In this document: piece after piece, positions 9,866 through 19,700 of the stretch | How the letters are laid out: every line of letters begins with the position of its first letter | Numbering within the stretch: position 1 is the first letter of the stretch | Assembly (NCBI GenBank): GCA_003574885.1 | Contig: PJFC01000007.1 | Location: 1 to 64,000 of the forward strand | Length of the DNA: 64,000 bases | Source of the DNA: Geobacter sp. | GTDB taxonomy: Bacteria; Desulfobacterota; Desulfuromonadia; Geobacterales; Geobacteraceae | Direction of reading: 5' to 3' | Notes under the pieces: generated by a model | Seen by the model: only the letters and a program-made list of their open reading frames with translations | Database searches by the model: none | Told to the model about the DNA's origin: nothing | Program-made: the position numbers and the translations under genes

Positions 9866-11202
9866 TTCACAACCTCCTTCAGGAATATCCCCGCAGCCTG
9901 ATACAGTCGGGCTGTGGACAGGGCATAATTGCTCTCGTTCTCGACCAACTGGGTGCGCGCCTGATTGAGAGCGGTCTGAGCATCCAGCAACTCAGTCATG
10001 GTCGAAAGGGAATTCTCGAAGCGCCTCCCCACTAGGCGGACCACCTCTTCAGCGTCCAACAGCCCATGACGGGCAACTTCAAGCCGCTTGCCCGCCTCTT
10101 CTCTCCGCATCGATGCCTCTTTCACCTGCATAACCACCTCGCTGCGGTAGCTCTCAAGATACTCGGCAGCCGCCTGCTGCTGCAGCCTCGCCTTTCCCAC
10201 TTCACCGTTCCGACGCAGGCCGTCAAACAGCTCCCAGCGCAGATTGCCAGCAACAATCCAGGAATCGTTATCACGGCCGAAGGGGATGTCGCGATCATTC
10301 TGCTGGTAGGTGGCACTGCCGTAGACCGTCGGAAGATACGACTTACGGGCCAGCCCCACTCCTATCGCTGCTTTTTCCACTCCTGCCTCGATCTCTTTCA
10401 CATCCTGGCGGTTTTCCAGCGCCAGGGTGATCAGCCGGGTGGTATCGACAGGGGGTTGCCAGGGCTGTGCGTCTTCTGCTATGTCGTAGCTCTGGCCGGT
10501 ATCACTCCCCATGGCCTGGCCGAGCCGAAGCTTTGCCAACTGCAGGTTATTGCCGGCGGTAATCTCCTGCTGCTCCATTTCCGACAAATAGGTACGGGCT
10601 CGGAGCTCGTCGGAACGAAGTCCGACTCCCGCCTCGTTACGGACAGAGGCAAGACGCTGGTGCTCCCTGGCACCGAGAACCGCCTGGTCAGCCGTCTTGA
10701 GGTAAGCCCGGGCCTTCTGCACTTCAAGATACGTCTGGTATACCTGAAAGGTTACCTCCTGGCGACGCCTTTCCAGGGCGAAACCGCGGGCATCCTCTTC
10801 TTTCCTGGCAATGTCGAGGCCACCACCGATGCTGAAATCCAGGAGGGGCTGTTCCAGGGTTAAGGCGGTCTGGAAATCGTTGTAGGTCGAGGGACTATTC
10901 AGATTGTTGATCTGGAAATCATTCTGGGTGAAGCGCCCCTGGTTCAGCTTCATCATGAATACGGAGGTCGGGCTGTTTGATGCCGCCAGTGTCTCGTTCA
11001 GGTAGATACGGGGGAAATAGCGGCTGCGGCTGATTGCAACGTCTTTCGCCGCGGCCTGGCGTTCATACTCCGCCGCCTTGAGAAGATGGTTATGCTCCAA
11101 AGCCCTCGTAACCGCTTCACGAACCGTGACCTGCCCGTTCTCAGCCCACCCGCCCGCAGGGAACATCATGGCCAGCCAGGCCAGCACAACAGCTCTCTTC
11201 AC
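9862..11202 (-). CDS. TolC-family outer-membrane efflux protein
   Basis: First gene of the leftward operon, 446 aa with a signal peptide cleaved near GWA-EN. Two repeats of long coiled-coil helices typical of TolC are visible (LEHNHLLKAAEYERQAAAKDV early, and LNQARTQLVENESNYALSTARLY at the end). The start is GTG at 11202 with GGGAGG at 6 nt. It forms the exit duct for the pump encoded by the next two genes. The promoter and a palindromic operator lie 40-85 bp upstream. Confidence 0.94.
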   Translation of the reverse strand: MKRAVVLAWLAMMFPAGGWAENGQVTVREAVTRALEHNHLLKAAEYERQAAAKDVAISRSRYFPRIYLNETLAASNSPTSVFMMKLNQGRFTQNDFQINNLNSPSTYNDFQTALTLEQPLLDFSIGGGLDIARKEEDARGFALERRRQEVTFQVYQTYLEVQKARAYLKTADQAVLGAREHQRLASVRNEAGVGLRSDELRARTYLSEMEQQEITAGNNLQLAKLRLGQAMGSDTGQSYDIAEDAQPWQPPVDTTRLITLALENRQDVKEIEAGVEKAAIGVGLARKSYLPTVYGSATYQQNDRDIPFGRDNDSWIVAGNLRWELFDGLRRNGEVGKARLQQQAAAEYLESYRSEVVMQVKEASMRREEAGKRLEVARHGLLDAEEVVRLVGRRFENSLSTMTELLDAQTALNQARTQLVENESNYALSTARLYQAAGIFLKEVVK

Positions 11203-11243
11203 CGGAAACCTCCCTTATCACCGACTTCCATCACCTGTACCTT

Positions 11244-11286
11244 TATATATGGTTTTACATATATATGCTTAACAAAATATTGTCAA
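11244..11286 (-). promoter_or_regulatory. Promoter and palindromic operator of the RND/redox operon
   Basis: Read leftward, TTGACA (11281-11286) and TATATG (11258-11263) are spaced 17 bp apart, a good sigma-70 promoter for the TolC gene. A perfect inverted repeat TATATATG-6 bp-CATATATA covers 11244-11265 and overlaps the -10 box. AT-rich dyads of this kind are typical ArsR/SmtB or TetR operators. The only regulator gene in the operon is the ArsR protein at its far end, so autoregulation is the simplest model. A single half-site TATATATG also covers the arsR start codon at 2807-2814. Confidence 0.65.
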
Positions 11287-11414
11287 CGGAAATTATACCG
11301 CATCATGCGTCCCTGTCAGTAGATCATCACTTACTTATACGGTTTTTCAGGCGGGGGAAAGAGATTGACAAACTGAGGTGCGGACCTTAGACTTGGTGCT
11401 CTGCGAGGTGACGA

Positions 11415-11897
11415 TTGTTCGACAAGGAAAAATGGAAACAGCGCTTCAAGGAAATTCTTTCCCTCGACAGCCATCCCGGCCACATTGCTGCCGGTTTTGC
11501 GGTAGGGGTTTTCATCAGCTTCACACCTTTTTTCGGCTTCCATACCGGCATAGCCATAGCTGCCGCCTTCCTGTTCCGTCTTAACAAGCTCACCTGCATC
11601 ACCGGCGCCTGGGTCAATACCCCCTTTACCGTTTTCCCCATACTGGCCATAAGCTATAAACTCGGGCGCATTCTACGCTGCCTCCCTCCCAAGGAGTTGC
11701 ACCTGAAAAGCCTGGAGTGGCAGCACGTGAAGGGATATGCAGCATCCCTGCTCCTCGGCACCTCCATACTCGGTTTCATCGCCGCCATCATTGCCTACTT
11801 CCTCTGCTATTACCTGGTGGTTCGCTTCCGGCAGAAAGACGAAGCCCTGGCGGAATTGACGGAGGAGATGGAAGAGACGGGGGAGGAGCTGGATTAA
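11415..11897 (+). CDS. DUF2062 membrane protein
   Basis: A 160-aa protein with the DUF2062 pattern: an amphipathic start, then GFAVGVFISFTPFFGFHTGIA, an N-T-P-F motif (WVNTPFTVFPI) and a C-terminal TM (about residues 115-137) followed by an acidic tail. Three hydrophobic segments place it in the inner membrane. The start is TTG at 11415, preceded by GAGGTGA at short spacing. It is monocistronic with a strong hairpin terminator 33 bp after the stop. Function of the family is unknown. Confidence 0.85.
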   Translation: MFDKEKWKQRFKEILSLDSHPGHIAAGFAVGVFISFTPFFGFHTGIAIAAAFLFRLNKLTCITGAWVNTPFTVFPILAISYKLGRILRCLPPKELHLKSLEWQHVKGYAASLLLGTSILGFIAAIIAYFLCYYLVVRFRQKDEALAELTEEMEETGEELD

Positions 11898-11930
11898 CAG
11901 GAACGTCAAACAGGAATAGGCGCATAAGAA

Positions 11931-11958
11931 AAGGGGCGGTCAACAGTGACCGCCCCTT
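11931..11958. terminator. Bidirectional hairpin terminator
   Basis: A perfect 12-bp stem (AAGGGGCGGTCA / TGACCGCCCCTT) with loop ACAG lies between the convergent DUF2062 and Pit transporter genes. The A/T-rich ends of the stem can serve both directions. Confidence 0.85.
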
Positions 11959-11980
11959 GTGCATTCTTCGGGGTGCAGGG

Positions 11981-12982
11981 CTATTTGCCGAGGGTTGGGC
12001 TCATGATCATGTAGGCCATGTAGGCAACCAGGGCAGAGGCGGGAATGGTGAGAATCCACGCCCAGAGGATCCGGTAAGCGACATTCCAGTTGACGGCGGT
12101 TATCCGTTTGGAGAGACCGACACCGAGGATACTGGAGGTTATGACATGAGTGGTACTGGTCGGCATACCAAGGGCGGACGCACCGAGAATGACCCCGGCG
12201 GATGCGGTTTCCACACAGAAACCATGCACCGGCTGGAGCTTGACGAAATCATGACCAACCGTCTTGATGATACGCCAGCCGCCGGCGGCTGTTCCTAACG
12301 CCATGGAGATCGCACAGGCCATCTTCACCCAGGTCGGCACGTCAAAACTCGGCAGCATGTGGTAGCTGACCAGGGCCATGGTGATCACCCCCATGGATTT
12401 CTGGGCATCAGCGGTACCGTGGGAAAAGGCCATGAAACCGGCGGAAATTATCTGCAGTTTCCTGAACCCCTTGTTGAGGCCGTAGGGTGCGCTGTTGCGG
12501 AATATCCGCATGACGAGCAGCATGAATAAATAACCGAGGATGGCACCGAAGATGGGAGATATGAGCAGGCCGAGCAGTATCTTGTCCAAACCTCCCCAAT
12601 GAAGGGCTCCCATACCGGCATGGGCGGTAACCGCCCCCATGAGGCCACCGATGATGGCGTGGGAGGATGAGGCAGGAAGACCGTAGTACCAGGTGATGAG
12701 GTCCCAGATAATGGCTCCGACCACCCCCGCCAGCACCACCATCTGGGTGACATTGTTCGCGTCGACGATCCCCTTGCCGATGGTTGCCGCCACCTTGGTG
12801 GAGATCATGGCCCCGGCGAAGTTCAGGACGGCGGCCATGATGATCGCCCCCCTGACCGACAGTGCCCGGGTGGAAACGCAGGTGGCAATGGCATTGGCAG
12901 TATCGTGGAAGCCGTTGATATAGTCGAAGAGTAGCGCCACGGCGATCACGAGGATCAGCATGACGAGGGTGACATCAAGCAT
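11981..12982 (-). CDS. Inorganic phosphate transporter, PiT family
   Basis: A 333-aa integral membrane protein, about ten TM helices, with the two PiT signatures: GFHDTANAIATCVSTRAL near residue 25 and GVILGASALGMPTSTTHV near residue 255. Low-affinity phosphate (metal-phosphate) uptake driven by the ion gradient is the family role. The ATG overlaps the 3' end of the upstream DUF47 gene by 8 bp, the usual PhoU-like/Pit pair. At 333 aa it is a short PiT form, without the extended central loop of E. coli PitA. Confidence 0.94.
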   Translation of the reverse strand: MLDVTLVMLILVIAVALLFDYINGFHDTANAIATCVSTRALSVRGAIIMAAVLNFAGAMISTKVAATIGKGIVDANNVTQMVVLAGVVGAIIWDLITWYYGLPASSSHAIIGGLMGAVTAHAGMGALHWGGLDKILLGLLISPIFGAILGYLFMLLVMRIFRNSAPYGLNKGFRKLQIISAGFMAFSHGTADAQKSMGVITMALVSYHMLPSFDVPTWVKMACAISMALGTAAGGWRIIKTVGHDFVKLQPVHGFCVETASAGVILGASALGMPTSTTHVITSSILGVGLSKRITAVNWNVAYRILWAWILTIPASALVAYMAYMIMSPTLGK

Positions 12983-13592
12983 TTTTTACCACCACGCTTT
13001 CAAGGATGTTGGCGGCGTCTTCGCACTTGTCGGTGGCCCGCTCAAGAGTTTCGTAGATCTCCTTCCACTTGATGAGCTGGATGGGGTCCTTTTCCTCGTC
13101 GAACAGCCGGCTTACCGCTTCCCGGCAGACCCGGTCCGCCTCGTTCTCCAGGGCGTTCACCTCGACGCAGCATTCGCTGATATGCTCCAGCTTCCCCCCC
13201 AGGAGAGAAACCCCCTTTTCAAGGGTCTGGCAGGACTTGAGGATGATAAATGCGAGCTCCTTCGCTTCCGGGGTCGGCTTTTCCACGTTGTACATGACGA
13301 CCCGCTGAGCCGAGGCGTCGATCAGGTCGAGAATGTCGTCCAGGGCGCTTGAAAGAGCATAGATGTCCTCCCTGTCGAGGGGGGTGACGAAACTCGTGTT
13401 CAGCTTCTTGATGATCTCGTGGGTTATGGAGTCACCTTTGTGCTCCACATCCTTGATCTTCCGCTGCATTTCCTGCGGGTCGTTGAAGTTGTCGAGCATC
13501 TCCTTCAGCAACCGGGCGCCTTCATTTATATTTCGCGTCATCTCCTTGAAAAGGACAAAAAATTTTTCTTCCTTGGGAATCAATCCGAACAT
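12975..13592 (-). CDS. DUF47 family (PhoU-like) Pit accessory protein
   Basis: A 205-aa all-helical soluble protein of the DUF47/PhoU-like family, with acidic-residue motifs such as EHKGDSITHEI and ENEADRVCREA that bind metals in PhoU structures. The ATG at 13592 has GGAGG at 5 nt; a longer frame reading upstream is unlikely. It overlaps and precedes the Pit gene, whose activity these proteins are thought to control. Confidence 0.92.
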   Translation of the reverse strand: MFGLIPKEEKFFVLFKEMTRNINEGARLLKEMLDNFNDPQEMQRKIKDVEHKGDSITHEIIKKLNTSFVTPLDREDIYALSSALDDILDLIDASAQRVVMYNVEKPTPEAKELAFIILKSCQTLEKGVSLLGGKLEHISECCVEVNALENEADRVCREAVSRLFDEEKDPIQLIKWKEIYETLERATDKCEDAANILESVVVKNA

Positions 13593-13788
13593 CACTGCCT
13601 CCATACGACCGATGTGTTCTGCACACCATGCCGGTTTATTTAGAAAACGAGTATTGATAGCATAAATATGCCGGTCGTGCCACATTAATGTTATAGATTG
13701 ATGGTGAGTCTGTTGGCGTTAATTAACTTGATTTTGCATTGCGCATCAACTACCCTTCCCTCCCGACACAGTCATAAGGAGATTCCCC

Positions 13789-14604
13789 ATGAATCCGCTC
13801 CACGCCGCCATTCTCGGCGCGCTTCAGGGACTTACCGAAGTCCTCCCCATCAGCAGTTCCGGGCACCTGATCCTCCTCCCCTGGCTCCTCCACTGGCCTG
13901 CATCGGGGCTCACCTTCGACGTGGCGCTGCACCTGGGAACCCTGATCGCCCTGTGCCTTTATTTCTGGCGGGATATCGTCGAACTGACCTTCAATTTTTT
14001 CAAGGGAATCGCTGGCGGCGGACTCCACACCGCTTCCAATCGCCTGCCGTTCTACATAATCGCCGGCACCATCCCGGCGGCAATTGCCGGGAAAACCCTG
14101 GAAGGGCCTGTCGAAGAAATGTTCCGCAACAGCCCAGCCCTCATCGCCTCTTTTATCATCATCTTCGGTCTCGTCCTCGCCTTCAGCGACACCATCGGCG
14201 CCAAGCGCTGGAAAATGGACAGCATCACCCTGCGGGCTGCTCTTATCATCGGCCTCGCCCAGTGCCTCGCCCTCGTCCCGGGGGTCTCCCGTTCCGGCAT
14301 CACCATCACCGCTGCGCTCCTCATCGGTTACAACCGTGAGGCAGCGGCACGGTTTTCTTTTCTCCTCTCCATCCCTATCGTGGCTGGAGCAGCCATCCTC
14401 AAGGTCGGCCATCTGGCCAGGACCGGTATTCCCGCAGGTGAAATGCAGCCTCTCATCATAGGCATCGTCACGTCGGCGGTCTTCGGGTACCTAAGCGTCG
14501 TTTTCCTCCTCCGTTTCATCCAGAGTCGCACCCTCTACCCCTTCGTCTGGTACCGTCTGATTATCGGAAGCGGCGTCCTTGCCTACCTGGCATTTTTCCA
14601 CTGA
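13789..14604 (+). CDS. uppP: Undecaprenyl-diphosphatase UppP (BacA)
   Basis: A 271-aa polytopic membrane enzyme that dephosphorylates undecaprenyl pyrophosphate for peptidoglycan and polysaccharide carrier recycling. It contains both family motifs: the glutamate-rich GALQGLTEVLPISSSGHL at residues 8-25 and the PGVSRSGITI motif near residue 165. Length is normal. AAGGAG lies 8 nt before the ATG. It is divergent from the DUF47/Pit pair across 196 bp and appears monocistronic. Confidence 0.97.
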   Translation: MNPLHAAILGALQGLTEVLPISSSGHLILLPWLLHWPASGLTFDVALHLGTLIALCLYFWRDIVELTFNFFKGIAGGGLHTASNRLPFYIIAGTIPAAIAGKTLEGPVEEMFRNSPALIASFIIIFGLVLAFSDTIGAKRWKMDSITLRAALIIGLAQCLALVPGVSRSGITITAALLIGYNREAAARFSFLLSIPIVAGAAILKVGHLARTGIPAGEMQPLIIGIVTSAVFGYLSVVFLLRFIQSRTLYPFVWYRLIIGSGVLAYLAFFH

Positions 14605-14793
14605 CCGAGAAACCAAATTCCGACACAAGACGCAGGGGACTCATTAACCCAAACAGCACTCTGCGCCACTGCACCACATCAGACCCGGATTGCACGCATT
14701 TTCGCCCCCCGTACATAAACATATTTTAATATTTCTGCGTTCATGCTAACCTGCTGACGTCTGTTGCTGAATACCGTGTAGCGGGAGGGATGC

Positions 14794-15480
14794 ATGGCAG
14801 GGGGGATAAAAGTGTGGCCCGAGGCCGAACGGCCAAGGGAAAAGCTTTTGAACAAGGGGGTGGATACCCTGACCGACGCGGAGCTTCTGGCACTCATTCT
14901 CCGGACCGGAGATGCCACCACCGGACAGAGTGCCATCGACCTTGGGCGGCAACTGCTGCTGGAGTTCGGTGACCTGCGTACTTTGGCGGCCGCCGGCGTT
15001 ACGGAAATCTGCCGGGTCAAGGGGGCGGGAACTGCCAAGGCTGCATCCATAATAGCAGCACTGGAACTTGCCAACCGCTGCCAGGGAAGGCGACTCGTCA
15101 ACGGGGACCGGTTCACCTCCCCCCAGCAGGTTTACGAGCACTACAACTTCACCTACCGGGACCGGCGCAAGGAGTACTTCCTCGCTCTGCTCCTGGACGG
15201 CAAGAACCGGGTGATCCGCGAAGTCCGCATTTCCGAAGGGTCGCTTAATCAGAGCATCGTCCATCCGCGGGAAGTTTTCAACCCGGCGGTGCGGGAATCT
15301 GCCGCCGCCATCATCCTCGTCCACAACCACCCCACCGGCGACCCGGCCCCGAGCCGGGAGGACCGGGAGATTACCCGCCGCCTCAAGGAAGCGGGGGATC
15401 TCATGGGGGTCAAAGTCCTCGACCACATCATTATTGGCGACGGCGCCTTCCTCAGCTTCACCAGCGAAGGGATGCTCTAG
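14794..15480 (+). CDS. radC: RadC family JAMM/MPN-domain protein
   Basis: A 228-aa protein with an N-terminal helix-hairpin-helix region (LRTLAAAGVTEICRVKGAGTAKAA) and a C-terminal JAB/MPN domain with the metal motif VHNHPTGDPAPSREDREIT. The DNA-repair role once given to RadC is now doubted; the activity is unknown. GGGAGG precedes the ATG by 5-6 nt. It is single, followed by the long inverted-repeat element. Confidence 0.96.
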   Translation: MAGGIKVWPEAERPREKLLNKGVDTLTDAELLALILRTGDATTGQSAIDLGRQLLLEFGDLRTLAAAGVTEICRVKGAGTAKAASIIAALELANRCQGRRLVNGDRFTSPQQVYEHYNFTYRDRRKEYFLALLLDGKNRVIREVRISEGSLNQSIVHPREVFNPAVRESAAAIILVHNHPTGDPAPSREDREITRRLKEAGDLMGVKVLDHIIIGDGAFLSFTSEGML

Positions 15481-15504
15481 GCTCAACCCGTTGACCCTAA
15501 AAAA

Positions 15505-15684
15505 GGCAGTTGAATACTGCCGGAAGGAGTACATGAGGGCTATTTCGTCGTAATTCTTGGCGAAATGAAGCGTCCGCAGCCGATCCTGTCTGAACCCGCA
15601 GGGTGAGTTGATCGGATGCAGCGCGATGAGTCTAGAATTACAGAAATAGGCCTTTAGTACGAGTGCAGGCAGTGTTCAACTGCC
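15505..15684. repeat. 180-bp nested inverted-repeat element
   Basis: The element is bounded by two copies of a 17-bp dyad, GGCAGTTGAATACTGCC at 15505-15521 and, inverted with one mismatch, GGCAGTGTTCAACTGCC at 15668-15684. Inside, CTATTTC/GTAATTCT (15540-15557) pairs with AGAATTAC/GAAATAG (15634-15649), CCGATC (15580-15585) with GATCGG (15610-15615), and ACCC-GCA-GGGT forms the tip. It fills the gap between radC and the convergent epimerase gene. It has no coding potential and looks like a MITE/REP-type element or a structured RNA. Confidence 0.8.
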
Positions 15685-15698
15685 GAATATAGGTTAAT

Positions 15699-16583
15699 TC
15701 ACGGGCGTAGGTACTTGCTGATGCCGGGGAGAAAATACTCCGGTTCAAATTTGAAGGTCTCGCGCCAGCCTCCGTCGCAGATGTTTTCCTCCGTCAGCAT
15801 GGCAATCTGGTCCATGGTGATGGGAAAGAAGGAGAACCTCTGGAGCAGGGGGACCACCAGTTTCATGATACCGAGGGGATTGTGAAGCTTGGGCACAGGG
15901 GACTTGCCGAGCACCCGGCCGATGGTGTCGAGCATCTCGTTGTACGTGAGCCGGTCAGGACCGCACAGCTCGTAGGTCCGTCCGATGGTCTCCGGCATCT
16001 CCAGGGCGAGGGCGAAGCAGCGGGCCACATCATCGGCGGCAATCGGCTGCAGGCGGTACATGCCGTCGCCGATCACCGGTATGACCGGATAGTTTCGGAT
16101 ATAGCCGGCCAGCAGGTTTATGAAGGCATCCCGTGGACCGAAGACGATGGAGGGGCGAAAGATGGTATGGTCGAGGCCGGATGCGCGAACCAGTTCCTCA
16201 GCCTGGAACTTGCTACGGTGGTAGTTGGAGACGGCATCGGGGCGGGTGCCGAGGGCCGACATCTGCAGGTAGCGCCGCACCCCCGCCTGCCGGGCGGCCT
16301 CAAGCATGGTGCGGGTCGCCTCAACGTGGAGATGGGCGAAGGTCATCCCCCGCCCGGGAAACTCCCGGATGATCCCGATGAGGTTGATGACTGCGTCGCA
16401 GCCCGCCACCTGACCGGCAAAGCTTTCCGGCCAGGTGACATCACCCTCGACGAACTCTACTCCCGCTTCCGGCCTGGCCTCGCGCCTGTGCACGAGAAGT
16501 CGGAGCTGGTGCCCTCTGAACAGGAGCTCCCGGCGCAAATGCCCACCGATGAAACCACTCCCGCCGGCAAGAAATATTTTCAT
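15699..16583 (-). CDS. NAD(P)-binding epimerase-like protein (NDUFA9 type)
   Basis: A 294-aa extended short-chain dehydrogenase. The Rossmann motif is GGSGFIGGHL at residues 7-16, and YHRSK near residue 133 is a variant of the catalytic Tyr-x3-Lys. The sequence resembles the complex-I-NDUFA9-like atypical SDR group, which often bind NADPH without a known reaction. It is convergent with radC and divergent from the nuclease gene. A second member of this type lies at 54347-55258. Confidence 0.88.
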   Translation of the reverse strand: MKIFLAGGSGFIGGHLRRELLFRGHQLRLLVHRREARPEAGVEFVEGDVTWPESFAGQVAGCDAVINLIGIIREFPGRGMTFAHLHVEATRTMLEAARQAGVRRYLQMSALGTRPDAVSNYHRSKFQAEELVRASGLDHTIFRPSIVFGPRDAFINLLAGYIRNYPVIPVIGDGMYRLQPIAADDVARCFALALEMPETIGRTYELCGPDRLTYNEMLDTIGRVLGKSPVPKLHNPLGIMKLVVPLLQRFSFFPITMDQIAMLTEENICDGGWRETFKFEPEYFLPGISKYLRP

Positions 16584-16708
16584 GGCACACCCTCTTCACT
16601 TTCTCATGAAATATGGAAAGAGTGTATCGCACAATTAGCCATTTGCCACCCCGCGTCGGCTCGGCTATAATCGGTCCGGCAGAAAAATAACACATCAACA
16701 GGATCTAT

Positions 16709-16728
16709 TGAATGATACTGAATGATAC
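16709..16728. repeat. Tandem 10-bp duplication upstream of the nuclease gene
   Basis: TGAATGATAC is repeated twice without a gap, ending 16 bp before the ATG of the RecB-like nuclease gene, which lacks a clear SD. The duplication lies in the leader; it may be a chance slippage product. Confidence 0.45.
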
Positions 16729-16744
16729 TGGTCTGTAGTCAAAC

Positions 16745-19700
16745 ATGACTGAACGACTCCACATATTCCCCTCAACCGCGGCGGTAGAGGCGTTCAACCG
16801 TGCCGCCCTGGCGGAAACCGGAATCCTGTTCGGGATCCGGGCGCTCACCCTGAAGCGGCTCTGCGAGGCATTATATGCCGCCTCCTCCGATGAACGGCGG
16901 CCCGTTTCGGCAGTAGGGCAAAAGCTCCTCATGGAGGACCTTGTAGTTGGGCATTACGCCGGCAGGACCGGTTTACTGGCCGGCATAATCGAGTTTCCCG
17001 GCTTTGTTACCAGCCTGGACAGCCTGTTCGGCGAACTGAAGCAGGCACTCGTCACCGCCGAAACCTTCGCGGCAACCGTCCGTGCCATGCCGGACAACGG
17101 CCGCCTCACCGAACTTGCCGCCCTCTTCGGACATTATTCCCGCTCCCTGAACGAACGGGGGCTGCTGGACCACCATGACAAGGATTTGCTGGCGCTTCAG
17201 GAACTGCGAAACGGCGCCCCCCTCCCCCCCCTGTTCGACCGCATCACAGGGGTGACTATCCATGCCATCTACGACTTCACCCCTCTCCAGCTCGCGGTCG
17301 TCGCCGAACTGTCCCGGCGCATGCCCGTCACCATCGACCTCCCCTACGATACCGGCCGGGAGCAGCTGTACTCCTATGTGGCCCGGACTGCCGACCGGAT
17401 CGAATCCCTCGACGACAGCAACCTGGCTCTTGAGCCGGTTTTCACCGAACCGGACGGCGTGTTCCTCTCCCCGCTCAGGGCAGCGGTCTTCGACGCCGGA
17501 GAGGAGGCACCACCCCTCCCGCCGGCAAACCTCTCCCTCCTGGCCGCACCGGGTGCCTACCGGGAATGCGAGGAAATCGGCCGTCGCATCCGCGACCTCA
17601 TGGAGAGGGGAACCGATCCTGTCTCCATCGCTGTCATCTGCCGTGAACTGCGCAACTACGGACCAATGCTGGAAGACGTCTGCCGCCGCTTCGCCATCCC
17701 GGTCTCCTACCGGCGGGGAGCACCCCTTGCCACCGCTCCGCTGGTGAGCGCCTGCCTCGCCCCCCTCACCCTGGTGCAGGCACGATTCGGGCGGGAAGAG
17801 CTGCTGGCGTTGCTCAAATCGAGCTATTACGACCTGTCGCCCCATGGCCTCGACCCGGACCAGGTGGAGGAGGTACTGCTGGACATCCGTTACCTGGATG
17901 AATCCGTCGGCCGGCTGGAGGAGCTCCTGGCCAGACGCATCGCCTGGCTGGAACAGCGACACGCCGCGAACCGGGATGACCGTTCCACGGGTCGCCGTCT
18001 CGCCTCCACCCGTGCAGTCGGGCGGGAGATGGCACCTCTCCTCGGAGAACTGCGCCGCTTCGGTGGCGCCAAGACCCTTGCGGAGTTCAGCACGCTGCTT
18101 GCCGGGTTCATCGACCGCCACCACCTCTACCGGCGCGGTATCGAGGCCGCCGACTCACGGGCATTGAAGCGGGACGCTTCTGCCATCACCCTTTTCCAGC
18201 AGGTCCTTGACGACCTGGCACGGGACATCCGGTCCCTCGGCATGGAGGAACGAACCTTCACGCCGGCCGACTTCCTGGAACTCATCCAGCAGGGGATGAC
18301 CGGCGTCTTCCTGGCTGGGGAACGGCGCAGCGGCGTGGGCATCATGAATTTCCACGACGCCCGTGGGCTCACCTTTCCCCACGTCTTCATCGCCGGACTC
18401 AACGAGGGGATATGCCCCCCCCGCCATGACGGCCATCCCCTCTTCAAGGACAGCGACAAGCTCCAGTTCCAGAAAACAGCCGGCCAGCGGCTGTTCCGCA
18501 CCGCCATTGAAAAGGGGGAGGAGGAACCGCTCCTCTTCTATCTCGCAATAGGCTGCGCCGGGGAAGCACTGACCCTTTCCTACAGCTATGTGGACGGGAG
18601 GGGAAATGAAATGCTCCGTTCGCCGCTCCTGGATGAACTGCTGGCTGCCGTCCCTCTTCATGAAGAGCGAATCCCTGTAAACCGCATCATCCCCGACCCG
18701 ACCGACTGCCGGGAGCGTGAGGAACTCCTCAACTCCCTTGCACGCAACCGCCGGTTCGAGGCTTCCTCCACGGTGACGGAACTCGCCCCGGCCCTTGCCC
18801 GCATCGCTGCAACGGCTGCCATCGAGGCAACGCGGGAGAACTTCTTCACTACCGACGAACTCTCTGCCCGGGCCGCCCTCTCCACACCCTATACCGGCAC
18901 CCTCCATGACCCGGCCATCCTTGCCGACCTTGAAGCCTGCTATACCTCATCCCCCGGCAACCGGTTCGCCCCCACCACCCTGGAGGAGTACGGCTGCTGC
19001 CCGTTCCGCTATTTCCTGAAGCGGCTCCTCCACCTGGCACCGGTAGAAAAACCGGAGCTGGAACTGGCGGTTAAAGACGAGGGAAGCCTGGTCCACGAAA
19101 TTCTGCAGAGGTTCTTCGAAGAGCGGATGGCTGCCGGGCGACTTCCCCTGAAGGGAGACGGCACCGATAAAGATGCCATGGCTGCCGCTGCCGCCGGGGT
19201 GTTCGACCTCTGGGAGAAGGAACTGGCTGTGGGGAAGCCCCTTTTATGGGAACTGGGGAAAGAAAAACTCCTCCCGCTCCTGGAACGGCTGGTGGAACTG
19301 GAGGCGGCGGACGACTCGGGACTGGTCCCGGCGGCATGTGAACTTCCGTTCACCGACCTGGAGGTGACCGACCTGGATGGGAGCAGGTTCTTCCTCCACG
19401 GGAAGATCGACCGGGTGGACATCTCCTCCGACGGGGGATTGCGGGTGGTTGATTACAAACTGGCGGGAAACACCCAGCGGTACCGCCAGCTGATGAAAGA
19501 GGAGAACCTGGGGGAAATTTCTTTCCAGGTACCGGTCTACCTCCTCGCCGCTGCAAAAGAACTGGAACTGAGAGGCCTCGGACCGTCCCGGAGAATGAGC
19601 GCTCGCTACTGGCTTCTCCGCAAGGTGGAACCACTGGAGAAACCTTTCGGAGATGATGAATCCGCCCCATTCCTCGCCACCGACCCGATCACGAGGAGCA

